Origin: CAILLO01 sp964579735
GTDB lineage: Bacteria; Bacillota; Clostridia; Saccharofermentanales; UBA5734
Assembly (NCBI GenBank): GCA_964579735.1
Contig: CAZOHH010000085.1
Span: 1 to 9,049, forward strand
Direction of reading: 5' to 3'
Length of the DNA stretch: 9,049 bases
The notes below the pieces were generated by a model. That model was not told the origin of the DNA. It worked only from the letters and a program-made list of their open reading frames with translations, and did no database searches. Positions 1-5,098 of the stretch are shown piece after piece. A program made the translations under genes and the position numbers. How positions within the stretch are numbered: position 1 is the stretch's first letter; every line of letters starts with the position of its first letter.

Positions 1-87
1 CTCCGTCGTGTAGTTCGCTCTCCCCATCTTTCCAGTCCCTCCTTGTCAGGATTTTCGCCTCTATCCTAACATTGAAACTGGACCAAC

Positions 88-185
88 CTCCTGGGGGCAC
101 ACCAAAGATCTACATCCACATGATCCCCGAGGAGATGGACGAAGCCGTCGACGCCGTGGGGAAGGTCATGATGGGGGGAGGGTAG
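88..185 (+). pseudogene. Direct repeat R1: decayed 3' end of a tyrosine recombinase (integrase) gene
   Basis: From about 104 the sequence matches the two other integrase tails at 870-1032 and 2825-2985 almost base for base, encoding KIYIHMIPEEMDEAVDAVGK and then VMMGGG before a TAG at 183-185. IYIH corresponds to the segment carrying the nucleophilic tyrosine in tyrosine recombinases. Relative to the second copy there is a net loss of 16 nt just upstream, which removes the LGHKDVATTY segment and breaks the frame. Homology to the left is weak (88-100) and then absent. No integrase N-terminal or catalytic core precedes it, so it cannot encode a working enzyme. Nothing else recognisable lies in bases 1-283. 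Confidence 0.75.
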
Positions 186-233
186 GAGCTTGCATTGCGT
201 CGAGACGATACACATGCTCCGAAAACACCAAGG

Positions 234-263
234 TTGAAATACAAGCGCCACGAGAACTATTCG
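234..263 (+). promoter_or_regulatory. Possible weak sigma70-type promoter of the NUDIX gene
   Basis: TTGAAA at 234-239 is one base from the -35 consensus. It is followed after 18 bases by TATTCG at 258-263, a poor -10 element, about 20 bases before the NUDIX start codon. The region is AT-rich like the gene itself. It is listed because the gene sits alone between two integrase-tail repeats and would need its own promoter. The -10 match is weak. Confidence 0.25.
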
Positions 264-283
264 CATAGATTGGGGGTGCCACA

Positions 284-742
284 ATGCTGGAAAAGACATT
301 CGGAATCAGGATTCCTGATGCAAAATACAAAGAGCGAGTGGGGGCATATGGTATCGGGTTCGATCGCGATGGGAGAATACCCGTTGCATCGACGCACCTA
401 ACCAACGGACAAATAGGGTACTTCTTGCTTGGCGGCGGGATCGACAATGACGAAGAACACGCTGAGTGTATTGCACGAGAGTGCTTGGAAGAAGCAGGAC
501 TTAGCGTTGCGCCCAAGGAGTTCGTCTGCAAAGGCGATTTCTACCAATATATGGATCAGACAAGGACTCACTTCCACGGAATCGGCTATTTCTATCTCAT
601 TGATATCGACAAGGTCGTTGCTGAGCCAACAGAACCAGACCATTCTCTCGCATGGCTTACAATGGAGGAAGCAAAGCTCAAGCTGTTCTTGCCTCATCAA
701 GTCTGGGCAGTCGAGCAGGCATATCGTCTTTTCAAAATGTAA
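284..742 (+). CDS. NUDIX hydrolase
   Basis: This 152-residue protein has the length of a single-domain NUDIX hydrolase, a family that cleaves nucleoside diphosphates linked to another moiety, usually with Mg2+. The complete NUDIX box G-x5-E-x7-R-E-U-x-E-E-x-G-U is present: G51, E57, R65-E66, E69-E70, G72 and L73 (U positions C67 and L73). The substrate cannot be read from the sequence. Candidates include oxidised nucleotides, sugar nucleotides or capped RNA. The ATG at 284 is preceded by a G-rich, imperfect Shine-Dalgarno stretch (GGGGGTGCC). The gene stands alone between two integrase-tail repeats, and its codons are clearly AT-richer than those of the genes to its right, which points to a foreign origin. 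Confidence 0.88.
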   Translation: MLEKTFGIRIPDAKYKERVGAYGIGFDRDGRIPVASTHLTNGQIGYFLLGGGIDNDEEHAECIARECLEEAGLSVAPKEFVCKGDFYQYMDQTRTHFHGIGYFYLIDIDKVVAEPTEPDHSLAWLTMEEAKLKLFLPHQVWAVEQAYRLFKM

Positions 743-869
743 AGCAAAGCAGATTGATTTCTACACCATTCTCGAGGTGCAATGTCAGTGGTTAACGTAT
801 CCGCATGCTGAACTTTCACTACAATGTGTCCCAAATTGTGATACCGATGGGGTCGCGTGTTGAATGCTT

Positions 870-1032
870 GTTCGCTTCGACGCTGTTCCGGCAGGGGATC
901 AAGATCAACGTGGTCTCGAAGCTGCTGGGGCACAAGGACGTGGCGACCACGTACAAGATCTACATCCACATGATCCCCGAGGAGATGGACGAGGCCGTCG
1001 ACGCCGTGGGGAAGGTCATGATGGGGGAATAG
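870..1032 (+). pseudogene. Direct repeat R2: C-terminal fragment of a tyrosine recombinase
   Basis: The frame from FASTLFRQGIKINVVSKLLG through HKDVATTYKIYIHMIPEEMD to VMMGE and TAG (1030-1032) is intact and shows the C-terminal catalytic end of a tyrosine recombinase. It has the LLGH histidine and the IYIH segment with the nucleophilic tyrosine. The N-terminal DNA-binding domain, the first catalytic arginine and the HxxR box are all missing. The frame can be opened upstream to 805, but those residues do not resemble a recombinase. This is the best preserved of three direct copies and the only one without a frameshift, but on its own it cannot be an active recombinase. It lies directly upstream of the metal permease unit. 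Confidence 0.8.
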
Positions 1033-1096
1033 AAGAGCTGGTACTTCAGGTGCCACCATGTAGTCGGCCGTGAGTTGGCAGCTGACGGAGCTCTTG

Positions 1097-1125
1097 TTGA
1101 CAGCATTTCAGGTGAATGGTACATT
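1097..1125 (+). promoter_or_regulatory. Strong sigma70-type promoter of the permease unit
   Basis: A perfect TTGACA at 1097-1102, a 17-base spacer and TACATT at 1120-1125 (four of six -10 positions) form a good housekeeping promoter. Transcription would start near 1132, leaving a leader of about 100 nt before the permease start at 1235. That length is more than a simple ribosome binding site needs and matches the structured leader described next. Confidence 0.6.
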
Positions 1126-1134
1126 TCGGGCATC

Positions 1135-1230
1135 GAAGCCAGGAAGGCTTCTCGACTCGAACCTCTCCTGCTGGATGCGACCCATGAAGGGCGGACGACC
1201 GACCCTGCGTGGGTCTTTTTCATGGAGGTG
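1135..1230 (+). promoter_or_regulatory. Structured leader of the permease gene, attenuator or riboswitch candidate
   Basis: The leader opens with a perfect 6-bp hairpin (GAAGCC 1135-1140, loop AGGAA, GGCTTC 1146-1151). ACCTCT at 1161-1166 can pair with the Shine-Dalgarno GGAGGT at 1224-1229 (five Watson-Crick pairs plus one G-U). GACCC occurs twice, at 1179-1183 and 1201-1205, and both copies can pair with GGGTC at 1211-1215, so a terminator and an alternative fold are mutually exclusive. This is the architecture of a regulated leader. I do not recognise a known aptamer class. A metal or cobalamin signal would fit the gene downstream, but that is inference. Confidence 0.4.
1201..1220 (+). terminator. 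Intrinsic terminator-like hairpin just before the permease ribosome binding site
   Basis: GACCC (1201-1205), a five-base loop and GGGTC (1211-1215) are followed directly by five T residues (1216-1220). The stem is short at 5 bp, so termination may be partial or conditional. It lies between the promoter at 1097-1125 and the start codon at 1235, so it would act as an attenuator of the permease gene and not as an end-of-operon terminator. Confidence 0.5.
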
Positions 1231-1234
1231 CAAC

Positions 1235-2254
1235 ATGCACATGGCGGATGCCCTGATCTCTCCCATCGTCGCCGGGACGATGTATGCGGCGACGGCTGGA
1301 ACGATGTCCTACTCGATCAGGAAGTTGAATCGGTCGATGGACGACCACATGGTCCCGCTGATGGGCGTCATGGGCGCGTTCATCTTCTCGATGCAGATGA
1401 TCAACTTCGCCATCCCGGGCACGGGCTCGAGCGGCCATCTGGGTGGCGGCATGCTGCTGGCGATTCTGCTGGGGCCTGCGGAGGGGTTCCTGACGATGGC
1501 CTGCATTCTGCTGATCCAGGCGCTCTTCTTCGGCGACGGCGGCTTGCTGGCGTACGGCTGCAACGTCTTCAATCTCGGGTTCTTCTCCTGCTTCGTCGCC
1601 TATCCGCTCCTGTTCCGCTGGATCACGCGGAAGGGCCTCACGACTCGGCGGATCCTCGTCGGATCGCTGGTCTCCGCCGTGGCGGCACTCCAGCTGGGTG
1701 CCTTCGGCGTCGTTCTCGAGACGGTGCTGTCGGGTCAGACGTCGATTCCGTTCGGGACGTTCGTCCTGCTCATGCAGCCGATCCACCTGGCCATCGGTCT
1801 CGTGGAAGGGTTCGTGACCTCCTCCATCGTCGTGTTCCTGTGGAAGGCCCGACCCGAACTGCTCCAGCGCGAACTGCCGGTGCCGGTCGCAAGCCCGGTG
1901 CGCCGTCGCAGGACCTTCGTGGGCCTGCTCGTCGCCGTGCTCGTCACGGGCGGTGTCCTTTCCTGGTTCGCCTCGTCGGATCCGGATGGCCTGGAATGGT
2001 CGATCGAGAAGGTCCTCGGGACTCCCGAGCCGGTCGCGTCCGGTGCCGTGCATGCGTTCTTCGCCGCCGTCCAGCGGGCGACCTCCGTATTCTCCGGGTA
2101 CACCCTCGGCGGCCCCGCCAGCACCTCGTGGCCTGCGGTCGATGCAGGGACGAGTGCAGCCGGGATCATCGGCGGCCTGATCGTGCTGCTGTTCGCGGCG
2201 GGAATCGCCTGGATCCTGCTTGCACGACGGAAGCGCAAGGCTCCGCACCCCTGA
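1235..2254 (+). CDS. cbiM: CbiM-type energy-coupling factor transporter permease, fused CbiM-CbiN (Ni/Co uptake)
   Basis: This 339-residue membrane protein is the substrate-specific component of a cobalt/nickel ECF transporter. It starts MHMADALIS. In NikM/CbiM the N-terminal amine, His2 and a later histidine bind the metal, and here His2 and H68 in the GTGSSGHLGGG motif (62-72) are both present. About six hydrophobic segments occupy residues 11-202. A second part from about 226 has a membrane helix, the PDGLE motif of CbiN-like proteins at 250-254, and a final helix at 310-330 followed by a basic tail, so CbiM and CbiN are fused. The ATG at 1235 is chosen because GGAGG lies 6 bases upstream and because His2 must be next to the N-terminus; the frame stays open further upstream but without homology. 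The usual partners CbiQ (T component) and CbiO (ATPase) are not in the window. A DUF3842 gene follows after 37 nt. Whether the metal is nickel or cobalt cannot be told. Confidence 0.88.
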   Translation: MHMADALISPIVAGTMYAATAGTMSYSIRKLNRSMDDHMVPLMGVMGAFIFSMQMINFAIPGTGSSGHLGGGMLLAILLGPAEGFLTMACILLIQALFFGDGGLLAYGCNVFNLGFFSCFVAYPLLFRWITRKGLTTRRILVGSLVSAVAALQLGAFGVVLETVLSGQTSIPFGTFVLLMQPIHLAIGLVEGFVTSSIVVFLWKARPELLQRELPVPVASPVRRRRTFVGLLVAVLVTGGVLSWFASSDPDGLEWSIEKVLGTPEPVASGAVHAFFAAVQRATSVFSGYTLGGPASTSWPAVDAGTSAAGIIGGLIVLLFAAGIAWILLARRKRKAPHP

Positions 2255-2291
2255 ACCGTGGTATCATGACGGCAGGATGCGGAGGTGGAGC

Positions 2292-2696
2292 ATGCGGATT
2301 GCGGTGATCGACGGACAGGGCGGCGGAATCGGGCGCTCGATCATCGACCGGATTCGTGCGCAGTTCGGCGCGTCGGTCGGCATCCTCGCCCTCGGGACGA
2401 ACGCGGTCGCGACGAACCTCATGCTCAAGGCGGGCGCGGACGAAGGGGCTTCCGGGGAGAACGCGATCGTCGTGAACGCACCAAAGGTCGATGTGATCAT
2501 CGGTTGCGTGGCCATCCTCTCGGCGGACTCCATGCTCGGTGAAGTGACGGCACAGATGGCCGCCGCCATCGGCCGAAGCCCCGCCCACAAGATCCTCATC
2601 CCGCTCAACCGTTGCGGCATCGACGTGGTCGGCTTGCGTGGTGCGACGCTGGCGGACTGTCTGGATGATGTGGTCGAGGCATTGAAGCGTAGCTGA
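2292..2696 (+). CDS. DUF3842 family protein, function unknown
   Basis: This 134-residue protein matches what I know of the DUF3842 family along its whole length. It begins MRIAVIDGQGGGIG, a beta-strand followed by a glycine-rich turn (8-14) reminiscent of a nucleotide-binding Rossmann loop, then ALGTNAVAT (33-41), LKAGADEGASGENAIVVN (45-62) and ILIPLNRCGI (101-110). No catalytic role is established. The ATG at 2292 has GGAGGTGGA 2-10 bases upstream, and starting there leaves the conserved first strand at the N-terminus. It lies 37 nt behind the fused CbiMN gene on the same strand with no terminator between them, so the two are probably co-transcribed and functionally linked. No signal peptide or membrane helix is visible, so it is likely cytoplasmic. 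Confidence 0.8.
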   Translation: MRIAVIDGQGGGIGRSIIDRIRAQFGASVGILALGTNAVATNLMLKAGADEGASGENAIVVNAPKVDVIIGCVAILSADSMLGEVTAQMAAAIGRSPAHKILIPLNRCGIDVVGLRGATLADCLDDVVEALKRS

Positions 2697-2765
2697 ATCC
2701 CATTTCGGCTTGCATGAGCACGATACCCCCTACCTGCTCGTCCCTGAACTTCTGCGGTCTTGAGG

Positions 2766-2789
2766 GCGCGCGTAGTCGCAAACGTGCGC
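2766..2789. other. Stem-loop downstream of the DUF3842 gene
   Basis: GCGCGCGT (2766-2773) and ACGTGCGC (2782-2789) can form an 8-bp stem with one G-U pair around an 8-base loop. No T-run follows, so it is not a classical intrinsic terminator. It sits between the end of the DUF3842 gene and the third integrase-tail repeat. It may be a processing or transcription-end structure, or chance in GC-rich DNA. Confidence 0.25.
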
Positions 2790-2824
2790 ATGCGGGCTGT
2801 TCCATTATGAGAAGCTTGCTCACA

Positions 2825-2985
2825 AGACACTCGTTCGCTTCGACGCTGTTCCGGCAGGGGATCAAGATCAACGTGGTCTCGAAGCTCTTGGGGCACAAGG
2901 ACGTGGCGACCACGTACAAGATCTACTGATCCCCGAGGAGATGGACGAAGCGGTAGACGCCGTGGGGAAGGTCATGATGGGGAAT
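2825..2985 (+). pseudogene. Direct repeat R3: frameshifted C-terminal fragment of a tyrosine recombinase
   Basis: The sequence encodes RHSFASTLFRQGIKINVVSK and then LLGHKDVATTYKIY before a premature TGA. The first arginine probably corresponds to the HxxR box arginine of tyrosine recombinases. A 7-base deletion after ATCTAC (about 2926) causes the stop. Beyond it the DNA still matches the other copies through AAGGTCATGATGGGG, with five substitutions over the whole copy and one further 1-base loss relative to the second copy. It cannot encode an active enzyme. The stretch 2697-3165 contains no intact gene: apart from this repeat and the stem-loop at 2766-2789, I see nothing identifiable in it. 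Confidence 0.78.
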
Positions 2986-3165
2986 CGGATAGACGGTATT
3001 TCTAGTACAGGCGAATGCGAAACAGAGTGCAGTCGGCCGGACAGTGCATTTCTGTGAACAGATCGACTTGCATGAATTTCTCTTGGCTGGTAAATGTGAT
3101 GAGCGCCGATCAGTCTGATGTGGAATCAGGGCAGTTGGCTGATGGAACCTACAACCAACCTGATA

Positions 3166-3942
3166 TCACACGGCTCCCGTCACGAGTCTCGCCCCTGCTT
3201 TCCGGACCGCTTCGGTGAATCCTTCAGGCCAAACGTCTTCAGCCACATCGGAGACGACCCCGGTGATTTCCCCGAGGGTGCATACGGCAGCGAAGGAAGG
3301 AGGCCCCATCTTCGCGACCTCGCAGAGGAGATAGCTTTCCTTCGCCTGCCGGATCATCATTCGTCGGAGATCGGCCTCCTCTTCACTGACATCCGTAGCA
3401 CATGCATCGATTGATAGCGCCCGAGCCGAGAAGAAAACCTTGTCGGCGTGGAAGCCTTCGAGGAAGGCACGCGCCTGGGGTCCCACGAAGGATTGAGATT
3501 GCTCGCGCCTGCGCCCGCCGGTGCAGTAGACGCGGATTCGACCCGGCTCGGCGAGGGCCACGGCGGTCTTCGCTCCGTTGGTGATCACGACGAGGCCGTT
3601 GTGGTGTGCGAGATGGGGGACCATCCGAAGGACGGAACTGCTGGAGTCGAGGAACAACACTTCATCGTCCTTCACCAGAGTGGCTGCCGCCGCTGCCATG
3701 GCTTCCTTGCCATGCCGGTTCTCCGACTCCCGGACCGACAGTGGGATTTCGGACTCCATCCCTTCGACTCGGATTGCGCCGCCATAGGTTCTTCGGACGA
3801 GTCCGGCTTCAGCCAGAACGGCCAGGTCGCGTCGGATCGTCGACTCGCTGGTGAAGAACCGCTTGGCTAGTTCGACCACGGTGACGGATTTCCGTACGTC
3901 GAGAAGAGCAAGGATCTGGTCGTGACGCTCGATCGTGTACAG
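3166..3942 (-). CDS. DeoR/GlpR-family transcriptional repressor
   Basis: This 258-residue protein has the two-domain layout of DeoR-family sugar regulators. The N-terminal winged helix-turn-helix covers about residues 4-60, with TVVELAKRF and STIRRDLAVLAEAGLVRR (recognition helix) followed by the TYGGA wing. The sensor domain, related to sugar-phosphate isomerases, shows FLDSSSS (97-103), VVITNGAKTAVAL (118-130), the TGGRRR-SFVGPQA region (141-157), DKVFFSA (168-174) and EEADLRRMMIRQAKESYLL (188-206). Such proteins usually respond to a phosphorylated sugar. The start is set at a CTG (3942-3940) because the family begins a few residues before the ERHDQIL helix, GGAAGGGGGGG lies just upstream, and the in-frame ATG at 4020 lies upstream of the likely promoter. 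A TTG at 3960 is an alternative. It is divergent from the sugar operon starting at 4183, which it probably controls. Confidence 0.9.
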   Translation of the reverse strand: MYTIERHDQILALLDVRKSVTVVELAKRFFTSESTIRRDLAVLAEAGLVRRTYGGAIRVEGMESEIPLSVRESENRHGKEAMAAAAATLVKDDEVLFLDSSSSVLRMVPHLAHHNGLVVITNGAKTAVALAEPGRIRVYCTGGRRREQSQSFVGPQARAFLEGFHADKVFFSARALSIDACATDVSEEEADLRRMMIRQAKESYLLCEVAKMGPPSFAAVCTLGEITGVVSDVAEDVWPEGFTEAVRKAGARLVTGAV

Positions 3943-3967
3943 GAAGACCCCCCCTTCCAATGAATCA

Positions 3968-3976
3968 ACTATAGCA
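3968..3976 (-). promoter_or_regulatory. Extended -10 promoter element of the DeoR-family gene
   Basis: On the minus strand TGC-TATAGT (3976-3968) is an extended -10 element, TGn followed by a five-of-six match to TATAAT. Transcription would start near 3961. This leaves the Shine-Dalgarno stretch at 3957-3948 in the message and excludes the in-frame ATG at 4020 as the start. No good -35 is seen, which extended -10 promoters tolerate. Confidence 0.45.
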
Positions 3977-3980
3977 TGAA

Positions 3981-4020
3981 GTGCGTAAATGTGCGCGATA
4001 ATGCGCAAAAATAGCGCCAT
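3981..4020. promoter_or_regulatory. Four 10-bp phased repeats, operator candidate for the DeoR-family repressor
   Basis: Read on the plus strand the four consecutive decamers are GTGCGTAAAT, GTGCGCGATA, ATGCGCAAAA and ATAGCGCCAT. A GCGC/GTGCG core recurs every 10 bases, placing the cores on one face of the helix. The array abuts the repressor's extended -10 box and lies in the divergent intergenic region, where it could control both directions. DeoR-family repressors often bind tandem direct repeats spaced by about one helical turn. A shorter similar pair (TGCGCGAAAC, ACGCAAGC) is at 4122-4139, also 10 bases apart, and could be a second site nearer the operon. Confidence 0.45.
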
Positions 4021-4052
4021 GGATGACCGATGTGCCGTCTTCCCACCATCCC

Positions 4053-4080
4053 TTGCGTCGTCCTGAATCCGCCATAGAAT
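4053..4080 (+). promoter_or_regulatory. Possible promoter of the sugar operon
   Basis: TTGCGT at 4053-4058 and TAGAAT at 4075-4080 (five of six to TATAAT) are separated by 16 bases, about 100 bases before the first operon gene. The -35 is weak, as is common for regulated catabolic promoters. The possible operator pairs at 3981-4020 and 4122-4139 bracket it. Confidence 0.3.
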
Positions 4081-4182
4081 GGAATCATCGATACAAATCG
4101 CACGAGAGCGACCGGATAATCTGCGCGAAACACGCAAGCTGGAGCACCTGTTTCTCCAAGCCCGACAGAGAATGGAAACCAA

Positions 4183-5079
4183 ATGGACCTGCGTCTTGCC
4201 GTCAACTGCGGATTCGCCATCAACCGATACCCCGAGCCCGAGGTGTGGGCTCGCGCCGTCGCGGAAGGAATGGGGCTGCGTCATGTCCAGTTCGTGGCCG
4301 ACCTGTTGAACCCTTTCCTGCCGGAGGACTACGTGGAGAAGCAGTTGGAGCGGACTCTCGCAGCACGGGACCGATACGGGCTCTCCATCGATTCGGTATT
4401 CACCAGCGCCTACACCCGGGTCAACCACCTCATGCACCCCGACCCGGAGGCGCGAAGAATATGGCTGGACTGGTTCAAGCGGTTCTTCGCGATCGGCGCT
4501 CGCCTCGGCGCGAAGAACGGGGGAAGCCACTTCGGAATCCTCTCCTTCGATACCTACGAGAATCCGGACAGACGCGAACGGATGGTGGAGGAAGGCGTCC
4601 GGGGGTGGCAGGAACTATCAATCTTCGCCCGGGATATCGGGTTCGAGTGCCTGATCTTCGAGCCCATGTCAGTGCCTCGGGAGATGGGCAACACGGTCGA
4701 GGAGACGCTCGACCTGATGGCCCGCGTCAATGCGCACTGCGGGGTGCCGCTCCGGTTATGTCTCGATATCGGTCACGCTCCGCACCCGGACCAGCGGGAT
4801 CCCTATCCCTGGTTGGAGCGACTGGGTGCCGTGTCGCCCGTGATCCACCTCCAGCAGACCGTCATGAACAAGAGCCAGCACTGGCCTTTCACACCGGAAT
4901 ACAACGCGCAGGGCATCATCGAGCCCACCCGCGTTCTGGCCGCGCTCGAGCGCTCGGGCTGCAGGGAGGCGCTGCTCACCTTCGAACTCGGGCACCGCGA
5001 ACACTGGGATACCGACACGCGGGTCATCGCGGATCATCGCGCCTCGGTCGAGCATTGGAAGCCCTGCGTACCGGTATAG
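4183..5079 (+). CDS. Sugar phosphate isomerase/epimerase, xylose-isomerase-like TIM barrel
   Basis: This 298-residue protein has the length and pattern of the AP-endonuclease-2/xylose-isomerase-like TIM-barrel family, whose members isomerise or epimerise free or phosphorylated sugars with a divalent metal. Probable metal and active-site residues sit at barrel strand ends: E160 in LIFEPM, D195 and H198 in CLDIGH, H222 in VIHLQQ and E268 in LTFELG. The exact substrate cannot be assigned, because this family covers keto-sugar epimerases, tetrulose phosphate isomerases, fructoselysine epimerase and others. The ATG at 4183 has only a weak Shine-Dalgarno (AGAG/GAGAA), but the family's first beta-strand (LRLAVNCGFAI) begins directly after it. 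It is the first gene of a five-gene plus-strand operon divergent from a DeoR-family repressor. The next gene follows after 19 nt. Confidence 0.82.
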   Translation: MDLRLAVNCGFAINRYPEPEVWARAVAEGMGLRHVQFVADLLNPFLPEDYVEKQLERTLAARDRYGLSIDSVFTSAYTRVNHLMHPDPEARRIWLDWFKRFFAIGARLGAKNGGSHFGILSFDTYENPDRRERMVEEGVRGWQELSIFARDIGFECLIFEPMSVPREMGNTVEETLDLMARVNAHCGVPLRLCLDIGHAPHPDQRDPYPWLERLGAVSPVIHLQQTVMNKSQHWPFTPEYNAQGIIEPTRVLAALERSGCREALLTFELGHREHWDTDTRVIADHRASVEHWKPCVPV

Positions 5080-5098
5080 GTCGGACGGGAGGGACCGA

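Noticed and set aside
805..1032. Functional small recombinase or excisionase
   Set aside because: The first 22 residues have no homology and the frame covers only the last catalytic segment, without the arginine boxes or a DNA-binding domain.
1049..1160. Cobalamin riboswitch before the permease gene
   Set aside because: There are fragments such as AGGTGCC, GGTGAA and AGCCAGGA, but they lie partly upstream of the likely transcript start, the order is wrong and the conserved core is missing. AGCCAGGA is explained by a simple 6-bp hairpin.
1070..1234. Longer N-terminus of the CbiM protein and the overlapping open frame 1075-2307
   Set aside because: The upstream extension has no homology and starts before the likely transcription start. 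His2 must be next to the N-terminus. The overlapping frame is an arginine-rich shadow of the GC-rich gene.
88..2985. Integron cassette array with attC sites
   Set aside because: The repeats are coding remnants of a recombinase tail and lack the paired R and L boxes with the typical core triplets. No integron integrase is seen. Cassette-like behaviour remains only a hypothesis.
88..2985. CRISPR array
   Set aside because: The repeats are 80-160 bp, only three in number, and are separated by whole genes.
3943..4530. N-terminal extension of the DeoR-family frame to 454 residues
   Set aside because: It runs antisense through the regulatory region and the start of the TIM-barrel gene, lacks homology, and lies upstream of the extended -10 box.
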